This document shows positions 33,335 to 44,130 of a stretch of DNA of 64,000 nt, in pieces. Below the pieces are notes generated by a model, which saw only the letters and a program-made list of their open reading frames with translations, was not told the origin of the DNA and did no database searches. This stretch comes from Hyparrhenia diplandra. Taxonomy: Eukaryota > Streptophyta > Magnoliopsida > Poales > Poaceae. Numbering within the stretch: position 1 is the first letter of the stretch; every line of letters starts with the position of its first letter. Both the position numbers and the translations under genes were made by a program. The stretch is taken from contig JADLZK010013158.1 of the NCBI GenBank assembly GCA_015847255.1, positions 150,206 through 214,205 of the forward strand, written 5' to 3'.

Positions 33335-34639
33335 CAGGCCCCCCAATTTTAGGATGAAACTTGTTTCATTCCAAAATTCAGCGCGAGTCGCCTGCTAATT
33401 TAGTCAGCTCTTCCCAAGTTGATTCCCCGATCATACTTTCTTTTGGCCTCTTGAAATACGCGCTTTATTTGCGAAGATAGTCCTCACCACATTCCCACAC
33501 TTTTTGCACGCAAGTCCTGTAAAACAATAATTCTCCAATACATGTGGAAACAGGTCAGCAGTAAAGGTATACATGTATAAATGTCATAATCTTATCCATT
33601 TTTGTTGATCAACTGATGCTGCAATGCCGATCACATCTTAAGAGTATCATGTCTATAACTGAAATCCCTTTAAATTTGAATAAAATGGTACTCTACTCAT
33701 CCATTTATCTCTTCAACCATGGAGCTTTTAGCTCGTGCTAAGTCCTCAAACAATTGCAAAACAGAACAGCTACAGAATTGCTTATCTTTCATCCCTTGAT
33801 CACTTTTCTTCCCAAGTTTTCATTTATTTATTTTTATACAAAATTGTATCGCATAATATTGCAAAGTCAAAACCGAACCATAAGGAGATACAAGTCATAT
33901 ACTTAGACCAAGAAGTGCAAGTGTATATTTTTGTATTTTTATTTTCCTTGTACATGTCATTCTCTCTAATCATTTTAAATATAAGGCTATTGGGCCTTCG
34001 GCCATCTTTTCATTTTTATTTGGCGATCACGTGACCGTCATTTTTTCTTCAGGGCGGGCATCGGAGTACCCATTGTTTTAATTTTTGGCGGACACGTGTC
34101 CGTCGTTTTTTTCATATATATATTTAGAATAGCCTCATATCTTGATTTAATCAAAGAGAGAATGCCCATGCCTCACAAAGGAATTTATTATTTTATAACG
34201 TGTACGTGAATCTTGATCTTGGGAATATGAATTTAATCTCACTAGCGGTCACAACAGTTTGATAAGGCTCAATATGACACCAAGTAAATTATTTTATAAA
34301 ATTCTCGGATTTCAAGTATCTCTTAGAACAATGTCATAGCAAATTCTATCTGCATCCACATTCCACGATCACTTTTAGACAAAGCTCAAACTTTATGCAA
34401 GCCACAAGTTTCAAAGATTCCATGACAAATATTATAACCACTAAACCCAAATCTTAACGCAATCGAAGTTATAAACTAGACACGGTGTGAAACATAAAAG
34501 CAGAGCATCTATTTATCATTTCAACAATAGATGAACCAAAACATTTATAACATAAATAGAGCAGAATAAATTTCAGGATTTTAATTTCAATCAACAATTT
34601 GGCATTTTAACATTTTAAATTTCAAACCTTGAAACTGTT
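33335..34639 (-). other. Presumed 3' internal sequence of the minus Gypsy element
   Basis: This DNA sits upstream (in the minus sense) of the polypurine tract and LTR. It is AT-rich and has no coding domain. Two related palindromic sites are present at 34022-34040 and 34087-34105. Confidence 0.4.
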
Positions 34640-36633
34640 GGATAAATAAGGATAGAGTTGCACAAACTACCGTTGAAGATGAAGGAGTCAATGGAAGTCA
34701 TTCGTCTTGTCCTTCTTCATGATGGGTCTCTCGATGTAATTCGCTGGAAGTAGGAGTCGGCCTTCCCGGCCTCCTTCAAAACCTAGATTATTTCGCTGAC
34801 ATTCTTGTAAAGCTTTCTATTCTTAGCCAGAGCTGTCATGCCATGCAAAATTGCCAATTGGAGCATTGGATTAATTTCAAGAGAAAACATGATCGGCCAA
34901 TGGTTGTTGCTAAAGGCGTGATGTTGACTGACTCAATATTGGATTTGCTCAAGAAAAACCCCAGGTGATTCTTGATCCTCAAGAAGTCGAGATCCAGGAG
35001 AAGCGATCGGCATGCATATGAAACTAATTTGCCGATCAAGCATATGCAACCAGTCCGCGGCCTCGCACACGCTCCTATATCTTCGTCTTTTCTTTATTTT
35101 CCGAGCAAGTTAGGGTCGTAATCTATCAGGACTCATATTAGGCTTTGGGCTATAAATATGTAAGCCCCGGCTATTGTAAATACATCCAATCAATCAATAC
35201 AACAACAAATCGGCTCCGGCCACCTTATCGAGTCCCTTAGTCGTGTCGTCGAGATCTTACGTAGCTTCTCGTGATTCGCTCCGCATCGCTCGTAAGTCGA
35301 CAACCTTCGTTATATCTTGCCTAGCAATCAATGGCGAAGTAGCTTTGTTAAGGTCGATGGCCTCGAATTATCGGTCATGATGCCTTAACATTGGGTTATC
35401 GGCTCTATTAGATCTGGCTAAATCTAGTAGATTCATTAAGTTACCCGTGATGTTCATGCTCAGAATTACTTATGTTTTATATATGAACACACTTTTTGCC
35501 TGATCAGATTGATATGTACTTTGGCCTTAGATTTATATTGTTTATGATCGTCTCTATGCATGATTTGCTTATTTTTATCATTGATGGTCATTCACACGTG
35601 CTCATTGGCGGAGTATATCAATCTAGATTGTTACGTGTTGTGGGTTCCGATTCATGCGTGCATGGTTAGGGTGGACGGTTAATAGATAACCGCTGGATTA
35701 CCTGGTTTGTTTAGCCATGTAAGGTCTAATCATATTTAGATGTGATCTATTCACGCATCATGGACCCCGATTCGGCTGTTTTAGCCGACACGGTAGACGC
35801 TTTCAAGTGATACACGCATAGGGATCTGTCATAGCTTGGATACGCCAGAGGTTTATCATAGCCATGTACGTTCGGCAGTCGGTTATGATAAACCCAAGGA
35901 TTCCCGATGTCTAGGCATCGAACAACTCATGCGTGCATCCTATCTTTTGCTACTTTCAGATATATATGAGTCTTACATGAGTATAAACCTGTTTTAAATA
36001 TCAAGCAAAATAGCTTTATGTGTCAAATCTATTGAAGCCCGCTGGCCGTTAGACCAGGTGAATGTAAATCCGACATGTTTAGCGAAAAGGGTTAGTTGAG
36101 ACCGCTGGCCTTTTAGACCAGTCTCAACGAATCTCTTTTTTTGTTTGTTATCTAGGTCAAGTTTATACGAGTGCATTACTTATCTATTGTCAAAGGCGAG
36201 ATTGTTCGGATTTTTCTCATATATGTCCATACCTTTAGAATGTTTTTGCCATTTATATTATGATAAGCTGTGAATGCCGATTAAAGCAGACACATTTGAT
36301 CGGTTAGAATAAAGGTTCTTGCCATGCTTGTTTACGTATCTATTGCGGCTTGTGCGAGTCGGCTTTTTTTTAATGATCATGCTCTGTTCATACATGTGCA
36401 TTTAGCCGGTGTCATGAGTTTTATCAGTTTGTGCATGATTTCGGCTCTTTGAGTCGCCTTTTCAAAACTGTCTGGCAACACCTGACATGTTCCGCTCGTA
36501 ATTACTAATAAGCTCTCCTCTCCTTGTCAATTGCAGGGTCAAATGGACTGGCACGCCCGGAAGTTCGTAGGCTCAATCCTTCTAGCCTGCCTAAGTGTGT
36601 TCGTGAGAAGCCTGACCACTTTTTGCGTCAACA
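34640..36633 (+). mobile_element. LTR block of a Tat-like Gypsy element (plus)
   Basis: A TATA box (GCTATAAATATG) lies near 35150, followed by an R/U5-like region matching 31135-32567 in inverted orientation. The end GCGTCAACA at 36633 is followed by TGGCACGCCCAGTGGGAC, the primer-binding-adjacent sequence of this group. The 5' boundary is uncertain; TGTTGGATAA near 34640 would fit TG...CA ends. Internal leader sequence follows. Confidence 0.6.
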
Positions 36634-36640
36634 CACTTTT

Positions 36641-36658
36641 TGGCACGCCCAGTGGGAC
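36641..36658 (+). other. Primer-binding region after the plus LTR
   Basis: TGGCACGCCCAGTGGGAC lies 8 bp after the LTR end at 36633, the usual spacing for plant Gypsy elements of the Tat group. It fixes the plus orientation of this element. Confidence 0.6.
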
Positions 36659-36672
36659 ACAACGTGATCATC

Positions 36673-37211
36673 ATGCCTCAAGAAAATGAGTGTTAGATCT
36701 CAAGATTGAGGATCTGACGGAAGAACAACAACGAGAGGTCACTTCGGCCATTGAAGACTTTAGGAAGAAGTGCCTGATGTCTTTCTCAAAGAGCCGATCC
36801 AATGTTGTCCATCAGAAGACAGAGCTCCCAAGAGTACTTATAGAAGGACAGTTGGATCTGGCTTCTGAAGTTGTGCTCCGAAAGGTGACGGAGATCGTCA
36901 CGAAAGCTTCTGGTGAAACGATGCATAATCATAATACTGTGCTTATGAGGAACTTCTATGGGATCCTAAAGAGTGTGTACGGTGAAGAACACTTGCCAGA
37001 AATTCTACCCGGCTATGTGTACATTCAGGTTCCTCCTAACAAAACAGCCAATGGTGCTACTGGTGCCTCGGGTCAGCATAAGACCGAAGGAGAAACGCCA
37101 ATACCCGGAGAAGAGTCAATAGCGCCGGGGGGCAACAAAACCATGCAAGGTGGTGATGGGTCAATACCGATGCATAGAGGAGCAGCACCAACAGGCAAGG
37201 GGGCATTGCCG
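36673..37211 (+). pseudogene. Gag-leader remnant of the Tat-like element
   Basis: An ATG at 36673 opens MPQENE and is put out of frame by a one-base indel near 36690. The frame then continues as LDLKIEDLTEEQQREV to about 37211. The region is hydrophilic, with a Gly-rich tail (GATGASGQ, TPIPGEES). No zinc knuckle or protease is reached because another LTR begins at about 37212. The last 20 or so codons of the open frame, up to 37283, come from that LTR. Assignment to a Gypsy gag leader rests on position after the primer-binding region, not on a domain match. Confidence 0.5.
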
Positions 37212-38405
37212 TGGTTGAGGCCCAAGACCAACGATGACCTAGAGAAACACGAAGGCCAGAGGCCCCAAAAAGGGCCTGGATGAGGCCCAAGGAGCCCATT
37301 CGTGCTCATCTTTGTCGAGCAATCCTACGAGGGAAGACTTAAGGGCTAAGTTTCTGAAGATATGACATGTTGATCTCGGGATCAAGGCGGACAAGCGAAG
37401 ATTTGGAAGGTTATCAAGAACCATTCTTATCCCGTGGTTACCATCGTGTCAGGCCCACAAGCAAGTGAAAAGAAGACTTGAAGCAGAGCACGAGACGACC
37501 AAAAGGAAGGCCAGGCCGATTGGCCTGGGCCCACCCTAGCTGATTGACCTAGGGCATTCCTGCACCGCCCCTTGACTTTGTATTTCAACCATGGCCTCCT
37601 CAGACTATAAATACCCCCATTCTCCATCGCCACGGCATCCAACCCATTCCATTCAACGCAGAGGAGCAGAGGAACAGAGGAGCTTGAGGGACACCATGCG
37701 GAGAGCCAAGGGGCGTGCGGTTGTCTAGTGGATTAGCTTAGGCTAAACCTAGCCGGCGTGGTAACCCCCGTGAGGATGATCCATGTTGGAGTTCTAGAGC
37801 TAGGATCAATAGATCAAGCTTGGATCTCGGTGGTGATACGGTGACGCGTAATCATTCATGGTGAAGTTCGATGTGTTTTCAATTCTTTGGTGATCAAAGT
37901 GCCTCTTTCCATGATCTTGTGCTTTTGTCGGGTTTGCATATTTCAATCTATGTTCAAGATAGATTGCATGGTGTGATCATGTAGCCATGGTGGCTGGAGG
38001 GTCATACCTGATCCTCTAAGGAGTACGACATGTTCTTCATGAACTACCTACGCTGATAGGGGAGATCGTGAAAGGATCTACTCCCATGTAAGGTGGGTGT
38101 TTTTGGGGGTTTGATCGGAGGTGCTGATGTGAAGAGGCTTTTGAATGAGATTCGCATCTATCTTGCTTTACTCTTTTGTTTAGAACTACAACATATGCAT
38201 AGTGTAGGTTGCTCTAGATTGGTTATCTCTCGCTCGCTTTTGCTACCTCTTGTGTTTGCTAGACTAGATATAAAACCTTCTCAAACTCGAATTATGACAA
38301 TGCTAGTCAGATTGGTTCTTGCATTATAAATTCCATAGATTGATGAACCTTGGGGAAATACTCCAAGGGAAGAGCTACAACATATCCGTGCGCTTGTGGT
38401 TCACA
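37212..38405 (+). mobile_element. 5' LTR of a second Gypsy family, with short internal tail
   Basis: The block starts TGGTTGAGGCCCAAG, has a TATA box (GACTATAAATACC) near 37605, and ends TTCACA at about 38405. It is followed by ACTGGCGCGC and AGTGCCACCAAC, the start of internal sequence that runs only to about 38470. It matches 45345-47936 in inverted orientation over its whole length. It is inserted in, or joined to, the gag remnant on its left; the left flank TTGCCG is not repeated on the right. Confidence 0.65.
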
Positions 38406-38479
38406 ACTGGCGCGCTTAAGTGCCACCAACAGTGCTTAGTTTACATTTATATAGGTCTTGATTATTACTTAGTATTTTT

Positions 38480-39243
38480 TTTTTAACGTGCCCCCTCCTG
38501 CGGGGGCAGCCGTATGCCTCCCCTGGTCCCCCGGCCAGCCCGCGCGTCACGGTTAAGAGCTGAGCACCGTGCTAGTACTATTGACATGGATGAACAAGCC
38601 GGTCAACTGAGGCTCATGACTTGCTGGTCGAGCTCGGGCCAGAACGGCAGTGCAGTCGCCGGGTACAGCCCGGACTCGAGCTGCACATGGGACTGGACCC
38701 CACCGCGGCTCGGTGTCAGCACGTGCACCAGCAGGGTGGCCTATACATGACCATGGCATTCGAGGCAAGATCCAATGCATCGTCATGAGTGTGTGTGCTT
38801 GAGAGTCGAGACGTGTTTGCGACTCATTTTTGAATGTTCATGTTGGCTTCCTGCTCCTGTGCTACTGGGAGGATGACCGGGTCAAGGGACAGGCTTGGAG
38901 ACCCAAGTCTCCGTGGTGGTGGGTGACACAATTACCGTGCTAATTAATTGCTTAGGAACCATCATTGGTTGGGGGGCTCCCACCCAGGGTTCAAATTCTG
39001 TGTGCGACACATTATCCTGGATTTATTTCAGGATTTTCCGGCGCTATGCATTAAGTGGTAGGCGATGTCCCCGTCGACAGCGAGGCGCCTGTGGTGACTT
39101 CGTGAACTTCAAGATTTGCCGGTTCAGTCCTTCGAAGGTGCTCATAGGGGTAGGGTTTGCGCACGTGTGTTCATAAGGGTGAGTGTGCGTGCATGTTGAG
39201 CGTCTGCGTTGTACTGGGTAATCTCAAAAAAAAAAAAAAAAAA
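38480..39243 (+). mobile_element. A-tailed non-LTR element (SINE/LINE 3' part)
   Basis: The sequence ends in 18 A at 39226-39243. The preceding CTCATAGGGGTAGGG and GTGAGTGTGCGTGCATG stretches are of a kind that recurs at 3' ends of grass non-LTR elements. A B-box-like GGTTCAAATTC lies at 38988-38998. The 5' boundary and target duplication could not be found, and a C/G-rich hairpin (CCCCCTCCTGCGGGGGC) lies at the left edge near 38490. Confidence 0.5.
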
Positions 39244-39970
39244 CCAGCAAGTACCCCCAACCACCGTAAAACAGCTCAGAAAGAAATGCACTCTAACTCG
39301 CCAAAAAAAAAAAGGGAGAGAAAAGAAATACATCCTAGTGCATAATTTTTCAATGATTTCTTTTCCGCGTATGCTAGAAGTGGAACAATTTCTAGCTCTT
39401 TACGCGGTAATCACACCTCAGCTTAAACCTTGGGTTAATTAAGGGCGTTTCAGGTTGAAATTTCAGCAGCGGTAGTTGTCAGCACTGATGTTTCGGAACA
39501 GTTTCAGCGGTAGCTGCCGGAGGAACCGAGGAAGTAGACTGCGTGGCCCATGATCTCAATAGAGGCATGGTAGAGTGCTGATCTCTGAATTGACACCATG
39601 CGTGTTACGCACTAGCTGAGAGCATGCTAACAGTGGCTAGTTTGGCAACTCGGTCTCTTTCTTTTACGCCAGGATGGAAGTGTACTCGCTCCACTGAATC
39701 AATTAAAATCATAGATCATAGATGCTCCTGTCCAAAAGAAGTAGAAAAAATAGCTGTGACGGGGAGAGCAAAGCTCATACCTTTCGGCCGAAACTTGTCG
39801 GAAAGGTACCGAGGTAGCAGAACCATGTCACGCCACCAATCACCATCAGTGCACAGAGCCACGCGATTACAATTAATGCCACACCTCCTTCCGGGAAGTT
39901 CCGCGGGAGGAGCGTGAACGTGTGAACGCGCCCTCCCCCTTGACGGGCTCCACGGTCAAGTGGTCGGGTT
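39244..39970. other. Intergenic DNA, nothing recognised
   Basis: An A-rich stretch follows the non-LTR element. Then comes ordinary AT-rich DNA. On the minus strand a hydrophobic frame (VALIVIAWLCALMVIGG) spans about 39820-39880, but no gene can be built around it. Confidence 0.4.
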
Positions 39971-39977
39971 GTGGAGC

Positions 39978-40460
39978 GCCTATATAGCCTACCACGGTCA
40001 CTGATCATACCAGCACGCGCGAGGCGAGAGCGCGTGCTAGCCGTCGGTCGACGGAGCAGATGGCCAACGGCAGCAGGCGGCCGTGGCCGGTGCCGGTGAT
40101 GCTGCCGGCATGCTCCGCCAGGACACCGGTGAGGGGATGATCGACCAGCGGCCCGGCGCGCCGCCGTTGGGTGCGGCTGGGGTCTCCCGTGGCTCACAAT
40201 CTTGGGCCTCTGGATCCTCTCGCTCAATTCCGCCATGCACCGCGCTCCCAAACTCGACGGCGGGGCTATCCCATCCAATCACGATAACCGCCTTGCGCCG
40301 TGCTTCTGCCTCAGGGCTCATCAGGCGGTACGACGTGGGCGCCCAGCGAAGCTCGGTGCTCATCAGGGATCACCTGAACTGCGGCTATCCGCGTCTCCTC
40401 ATCACGGCACTCTGCGCCGTCATGCCCGTCGCCGTCGCGGCGAAAGTAGCTATGTATTAG
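39978..40460 (+). pseudogene. Possible degenerate relative of the 41490 membrane-protein gene
   Basis: A TATATAG box at about 39980 is followed by an ATG at 40060 (MANGSRRPWPV). The frame stops after 26 codons. In other frames there are pieces, LWILSLNSAMHR (about 40205) and ending LITALCAVMPVAVAAKVAMY. These faintly recall FAFLTFNSVMAV and the C-terminal part expected for the family of the gene at 41490. The region is GC-rich and open on both strands, so chance similarity is possible. Confidence 0.3.
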
Positions 40461-41209
40461 TTTGGCTCAGATACGAGGAGGATTCTATGCCTCCTTTTAC
40501 TTGAAACGATTATGTTCAAATAAAGTCAGTAATAAAAATATATGTTCTTTTTGGGAGTGCCTCAGGTGTCCCCGTACGCGTGCCACAATTCAGCTTCGTC
40601 CGTAAAAAGTATATAAAAACAACCGGTTAGATGGTAGCCTTTTTTACCATAAAGAATGATGTTTACCACACATTTACAACACATCATCTTGGTAACCATA
40701 AGTTACAACAAAATTGTTTTAGTATAAAAATAGAGAATGGGCCATTCCCTTCATGCCTAGCTAAAAGAAACCCCAAATGATGGAAAAGATCAAAGAGTAT
40801 TTACTGATAAATGTACAAATTAATATGTTACCTTTAAAAGTTAATTACTTCAAGAACAGTGGTAGCTATTAAGTAAATTTTATTTTCAACTGCAAAATGG
40901 GTGAACTTTTGGGTTTGGCATGTTTTTAAGGCAGTTACGATTTGCTATGTTAAGTTCCTTGGTGACAAGGGAGAGAAAAACAAAGTATATGTGTGTGATG
41001 CAATGCCGAAAATCTGCTTGATGTTTGTGATGCAATATGTGTAACTAGTGTGTACTGACCCTAGATCATATAGCCAAACTAACTCATTGGTTGCTCATTT
41101 ATCAGTAATAAAAAAGTAAAGAAAGATCTATGAAAATGGGGGTTTCAATATTTGTCCAAGAAAATAAAGAAAGTCAACAAATAGCTGAGCCATGCATCGG
41201 CAACTTTCT
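40461..41209. other. Intergenic DNA, nothing recognised
   Basis: AT-rich sequence without coding frames, splice-supported exons or recognised transposon ends. Confidence 0.5.
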
Positions 41210-41352
41210 GGGAACTTTCACATGCCATTTCAAGAAGCCAGCCAATATAAACTTCGCGGGAACTTCACACGCCATTTCCTAGAAGCCAAACATTAGAAAC
41301 TTCGTGGGAACTTCACATTCATTTCCTAGAAGCCAACAATTAGAAACTTGGC
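41210..41352. repeat. Three-copy 48-bp tandem repeat upstream of a promoter
   Basis: Units start GGGAACTT(T/C)CACA at 41210, 41258 and 41306. Each contains CATTTC and AGAAGCCA and ends near GAAACTT. They stop about 75 bp before a TATA box, so they may be promoter elements of the gene at 41490. Confidence 0.9.
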
Positions 41353-41426
41353 GCCAATTTCAAAGTGATATGCTGATAGCAATATTAGTATACACTAAGA
41401 GGACGCTAGCAAACCAAGTCCTTCTC

Positions 41427-41434
41427 TCTATAAA
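41427..41434 (+). promoter_or_regulatory. TATA box of the 41490 gene
   Basis: CTATAAAC in the context CTCTCTCTATAAACC lies about 60 bp before the ATG at 41490, a normal distance for a plant promoter with a short leader. Confidence 0.65.
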
Positions 41435-41489
41435 CCAACAAGCTGGGAAGCGTAGGGTAAAACTAGACTAAGCCCCTTCACACAGTTCA

Positions 41490-42068
41490 ATGGCTTCAGA
41501 GCAGCAGAAGCCGCCCATGGCAGAATCCCTGCTCGAGCAGCCCCTTATCGAACCAGCACCAGAGGACAGCAAGGGAGCATGTCTCTCGCCGCTGAAGATC
41601 CTCGGTTTTGCGTTCCTCACATTCAACTCGGTCATGGCCGTTTCCTCGTGGAACAGAGGCTTTGGCGCCGTCTCCTTCGTGGCCTTCTCCTACCTGGATC
41701 TTGTCACGCTCTTCTACTGCCTGCGCATGTACCAGATGGTGCCGCCAGGGTCGCCGCACCGGGAGAATCTCAAGGTGGCGATGTGGCTCCTCACTTCCAT
41801 GCTCACCATTGCCTTCTTCCAGTTACTGGAGTTTTGGTTCTTAAGCATAGGAGCAACTGAGAATTTTGTTACGGATTTTCAGAATGACACTGCGTGTCTT
41901 CATCAGCATCCGCATCCACCAAGGGTTCCACGATTTTTTGTCCCGAAGGATTCCTGTAGGCCTTGTTTGATTAATTCTTTCCCAAAGGGGATTGGGTGGA
42001 TTAGTTCTTATTCCCCTTCTATCCTTGCTAATTCGGGATTAAACAAACAAGGCCGTATTGTGTATTAG
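41490..42068 (+). CDS. Small membrane protein, DUF6490-like, C-terminus altered by a MITE
   Basis: The 192-residue frame begins with a hydrophilic N-terminus (MASEQQKPPMAESLLEQPL). Three hydrophobic segments follow at about 36-54 (ILGFAFLTFNSVMAV), 59-78 (FVAFSYLDLVTLFYCL) and 96-120. The pattern FAFLTFNS...FVAFSYLDL...CLR...PPGSPHRENLKVAMWLLT resembles a grass family of uncharacterised small membrane proteins that I recall as DUF6490; the function is unknown. The similarity ends near residue 108, so the C-terminal third is not typical. Residues about 157-189 are encoded by a Tourist-like MITE, and the stop lies just beyond it. The start is supported by a TATA box 60 bp upstream. The protein may still be made as a variant, or the gene may be decaying. 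Confidence 0.65.
   Translation: MASEQQKPPMAESLLEQPLIEPAPEDSKGACLSPLKILGFAFLTFNSVMAVSSWNRGFGAVSFVAFSYLDLVTLFYCLRMYQMVPPGSPHRENLKVAMWLLTSMLTIAFFQLLEFWFLSIGATENFVTDFQNDTACLHQHPHPPRVPRFFVPKDSCRPCLINSFPKGIGWISSYSPSILANSGLNKQGRIVY
41959..42054. mobile_element. Tourist-like MITE (96 bp) inside the open frame
   Basis: The element has imperfect terminal inverted repeats, GGCCTTGTTTGATTAAT at the left and, on the other strand, GGCCTTGTTTGTTTAAT at the right. It is flanked by GTA on both sides. Short length, GGCC-type ends and a 3-bp duplication fit the PIF/Harbinger (Tourist) class. Confidence 0.85.
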
Positions 42069-42192
42069 AGGAGGAGCTTCACTGAAAATAAGTTAGGAAT
42101 GTTGATAATGGAGACATCAGTGAAAGTAGTATGTATCTAGCTCACTTTGCTGCTGCCTACGATTATTTACCGTTGGCTTCTCCTCATTTCTT

Positions 42193-42194
<2 letters not shown>

Positions 42195-42233
<39 letters not shown>

Positions 42234-42400
42234 GAGCGAACCGCACAAGATAGTGCGAGTTTCTATTGATAAAGCAGAAGGCTCCTCCACATTTCGGCTT
42301 CTAGCTGTGCCTCTGCGCCTTCTTTTGTTTTTAGGAAGCAGCAGGGATGGAGTTCTCCCACCTGGACACCTCTGCGCCTATTGAGCTTACGTGGACACAG
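42195..42400 (-). mobile_element. Non-LTR element 3' end with 38-A tail (minus)
   Basis: A run of 38 T at 42195-42232 on the plus strand is a poly(A) tail on the minus strand. It follows a short stretch ending CTCGCACTATCTTGTGCGG. The 5' limit is guessed; no target duplication was found. Confidence 0.55.
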
Positions 42401-42893
42401 GAATCCATGAAATAAATTACTATTATTAATATTTTTCTTGTCATTGTTCATTCTCCGAAGTTTACTCATATATAAAATATGTACAACATTGTTAATCTGT
42501 CAGAACTCGCCCCCAAAATAAATTGGATCAGTGTTATTCCCATTTGGAACGCGCAATAGAATTGAAAAAAAAAAAAAAACACTTTACTTTTTGTTGTACG
42601 AATCTTGAAATGGTGATTATGCAGAGGCAATGGATTAAAAAGGTAATTTTCTTTTTAAAAAATTACCATACTTTTATTGTGTGCGATTTAGACCACTTGA
42701 CGACAAAAAGAAGTTTCTCAAATAAAGAATGGACATCGCATCATATAATCATTGTTTGGAATGAAGGAATTCCTCTATATACATCCTTCAATTCAAACGG
42801 GATCGAGGCTCCAGCTAGTCTGATGTTACGTACTGGATCTCACAAGGAGTTTAGTTTAATGAAAGGCCAGATAGAATGATGTGAAGCATCCAA

Positions 42894-42914
42894 ATATATA
42901 TATATATATATATA
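42894..42914. repeat. (TA)n microsatellite
   Basis: About ten TA units in a row, AT-rich flanks. Confidence 0.95.
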
Positions 42915-43596
42915 GACAGATGTAAGGTAGTAGTGTTCTGTAAGATAAAGGGAGTTTACTGTTAGTTGATCTCAGGCAATTCCATTAAAAGCTGATACAA
43001 CCATACTATGATGTAAGGTAGTTTAATTTGTAAAATAGATTACTAAAAGCATCTTTACCTACATCCGTTGCCGACCCACTGACTTGAGCCATCTGATCAT
43101 ATCCCAACACCAGGCCGGCAAATGCAAGAAGGAAACTACGAGGAAATGGCACTAGTAACGAAATGACTTTGCGTGATCTTTGCAAAATCTTTACCGTGGC
43201 AGGCACACTGTTTGCCCGCCCACGGTAATTCCGTGGCGGAGCGGCCAGCCGACCGCCCGGCCGCCCGCCACGGTTAATGGATTAACCGTGGTGGGCTTTA
43301 ACTTCGGCCCGCCGCGCGGAAATCTTTGTATTAACCGTGACGGACGTCTGTAACTTCGCCCGCCCGCGGTAAATCGATTAACCGTGGCGGGGCGCGTCGA
43401 AACGCTTCGCCCACGGTTAATACACATTTTCGTGGCGGGCACGTTAAGGCGCCCGCCCGCGATTAATCATGAGCACTATAAATATCAGCCGCCAGCCCCT
43501 CTTCCTCCTCCACGGATCTTCCTCTTCCAACTTGTGGGGAGGCTTTGCCCTAGAATTTGACCAAATTTTTAAATTGGGACTTTGTGCTTGGATTTG

Positions 43597-43618
43597 GGTG
43601 GGTGGGGGGGGGGGGGGG
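43597..43618. repeat. Poly(G) tract
   Basis: A G run of about 15 preceded by GGGTGGGTG, between the CACTA promoter and its coding start. Confidence 0.9.
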
Positions 43619-43836
43619 ACACACCAAGTGGTACATAAAGGCTCTCTCATCCTCCCTTAATCTCTCTTTTCATCTTTTTGCTCCTCTCTTGATCTAGATC
43701 TATTTTCATGGAGAGAGAGAAAGCTTGTATTTCTCTACTCCCATCCTCTTTCTCTCTTTTTTTCATTTGAGTACTATATATCAACAATTTAACACTTCGA
43801 ATGGTATAGGTATATATAGAGAGCAGACAGACAGGT

Positions 43837-44127
43837 ATGGAGAGGCGCCGAGCCGAATGGATGTATGGGATGAAGAGGGTGGATGACGTATACATTGCTG
43901 AAGTGAGAAAGTTTGTTGCCCTAGCGAAAAGACACCGTGAGATAAATCAACCGAGGATGGTTATATGTCCTTGCTCTCGCTGCAAGAACCTCAAAGCTGA
44001 CATTGACACCAAGGTGCAATCTCACTTAATTATGTATGGTTTTGTTAAGGACTATACGGTCTGGACTTTTCGCGGCGAGAAGTTCCACCAGTATATCCAC
44101 CAGCAAATCCACCAGCCGATCCAGTAG
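43837..44127 (+). pseudogene. CACTA transposase-associated domain (TNP2 N-terminus), truncated
   Basis: The 96-codon frame starts MERRRAEWMYGMKR. It has the conserved pattern of the transposase-associated domain at the head of plant CACTA TNP2 proteins: WMY, a linker with VRKFVALAK, CPCSRCKN, a VxxHL-like VQSHLIMYGF, and a YTVWTFRGEK end (usually W-x-x-HGE). The catalytic transposase that should follow is missing; the frame ends in QQIHQPIQ. Confidence 0.85.
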
Positions 44128-44130
44128 CAG

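Larger units (their letters stand above)
43150..44130 (+). mobile_element. CACTA (En/Spm) transposon, 5' part
   Basis: CACTA at 43150 can serve as the 5' terminus. Between 43193 and 43465 there are at least eight copies, in both orientations, of a (C/G)CCGCCCACGGTTAA-type motif, the subterminal transposase-binding repeats of this superfamily. A TATAAATA box at 43477-43484 and a transposase N-terminal frame follow. No 3' end or catalytic transposase domain is present, so this is a truncated element. Confidence 0.8.

Noticed and set aside
39775..40278. 167-codon minus-strand frame with a hydrophobic C-terminal segment
   Set aside because: GC-rich overlap with plus-strand frames, no promoter or family match; the hydrophobic run alone is not enough.
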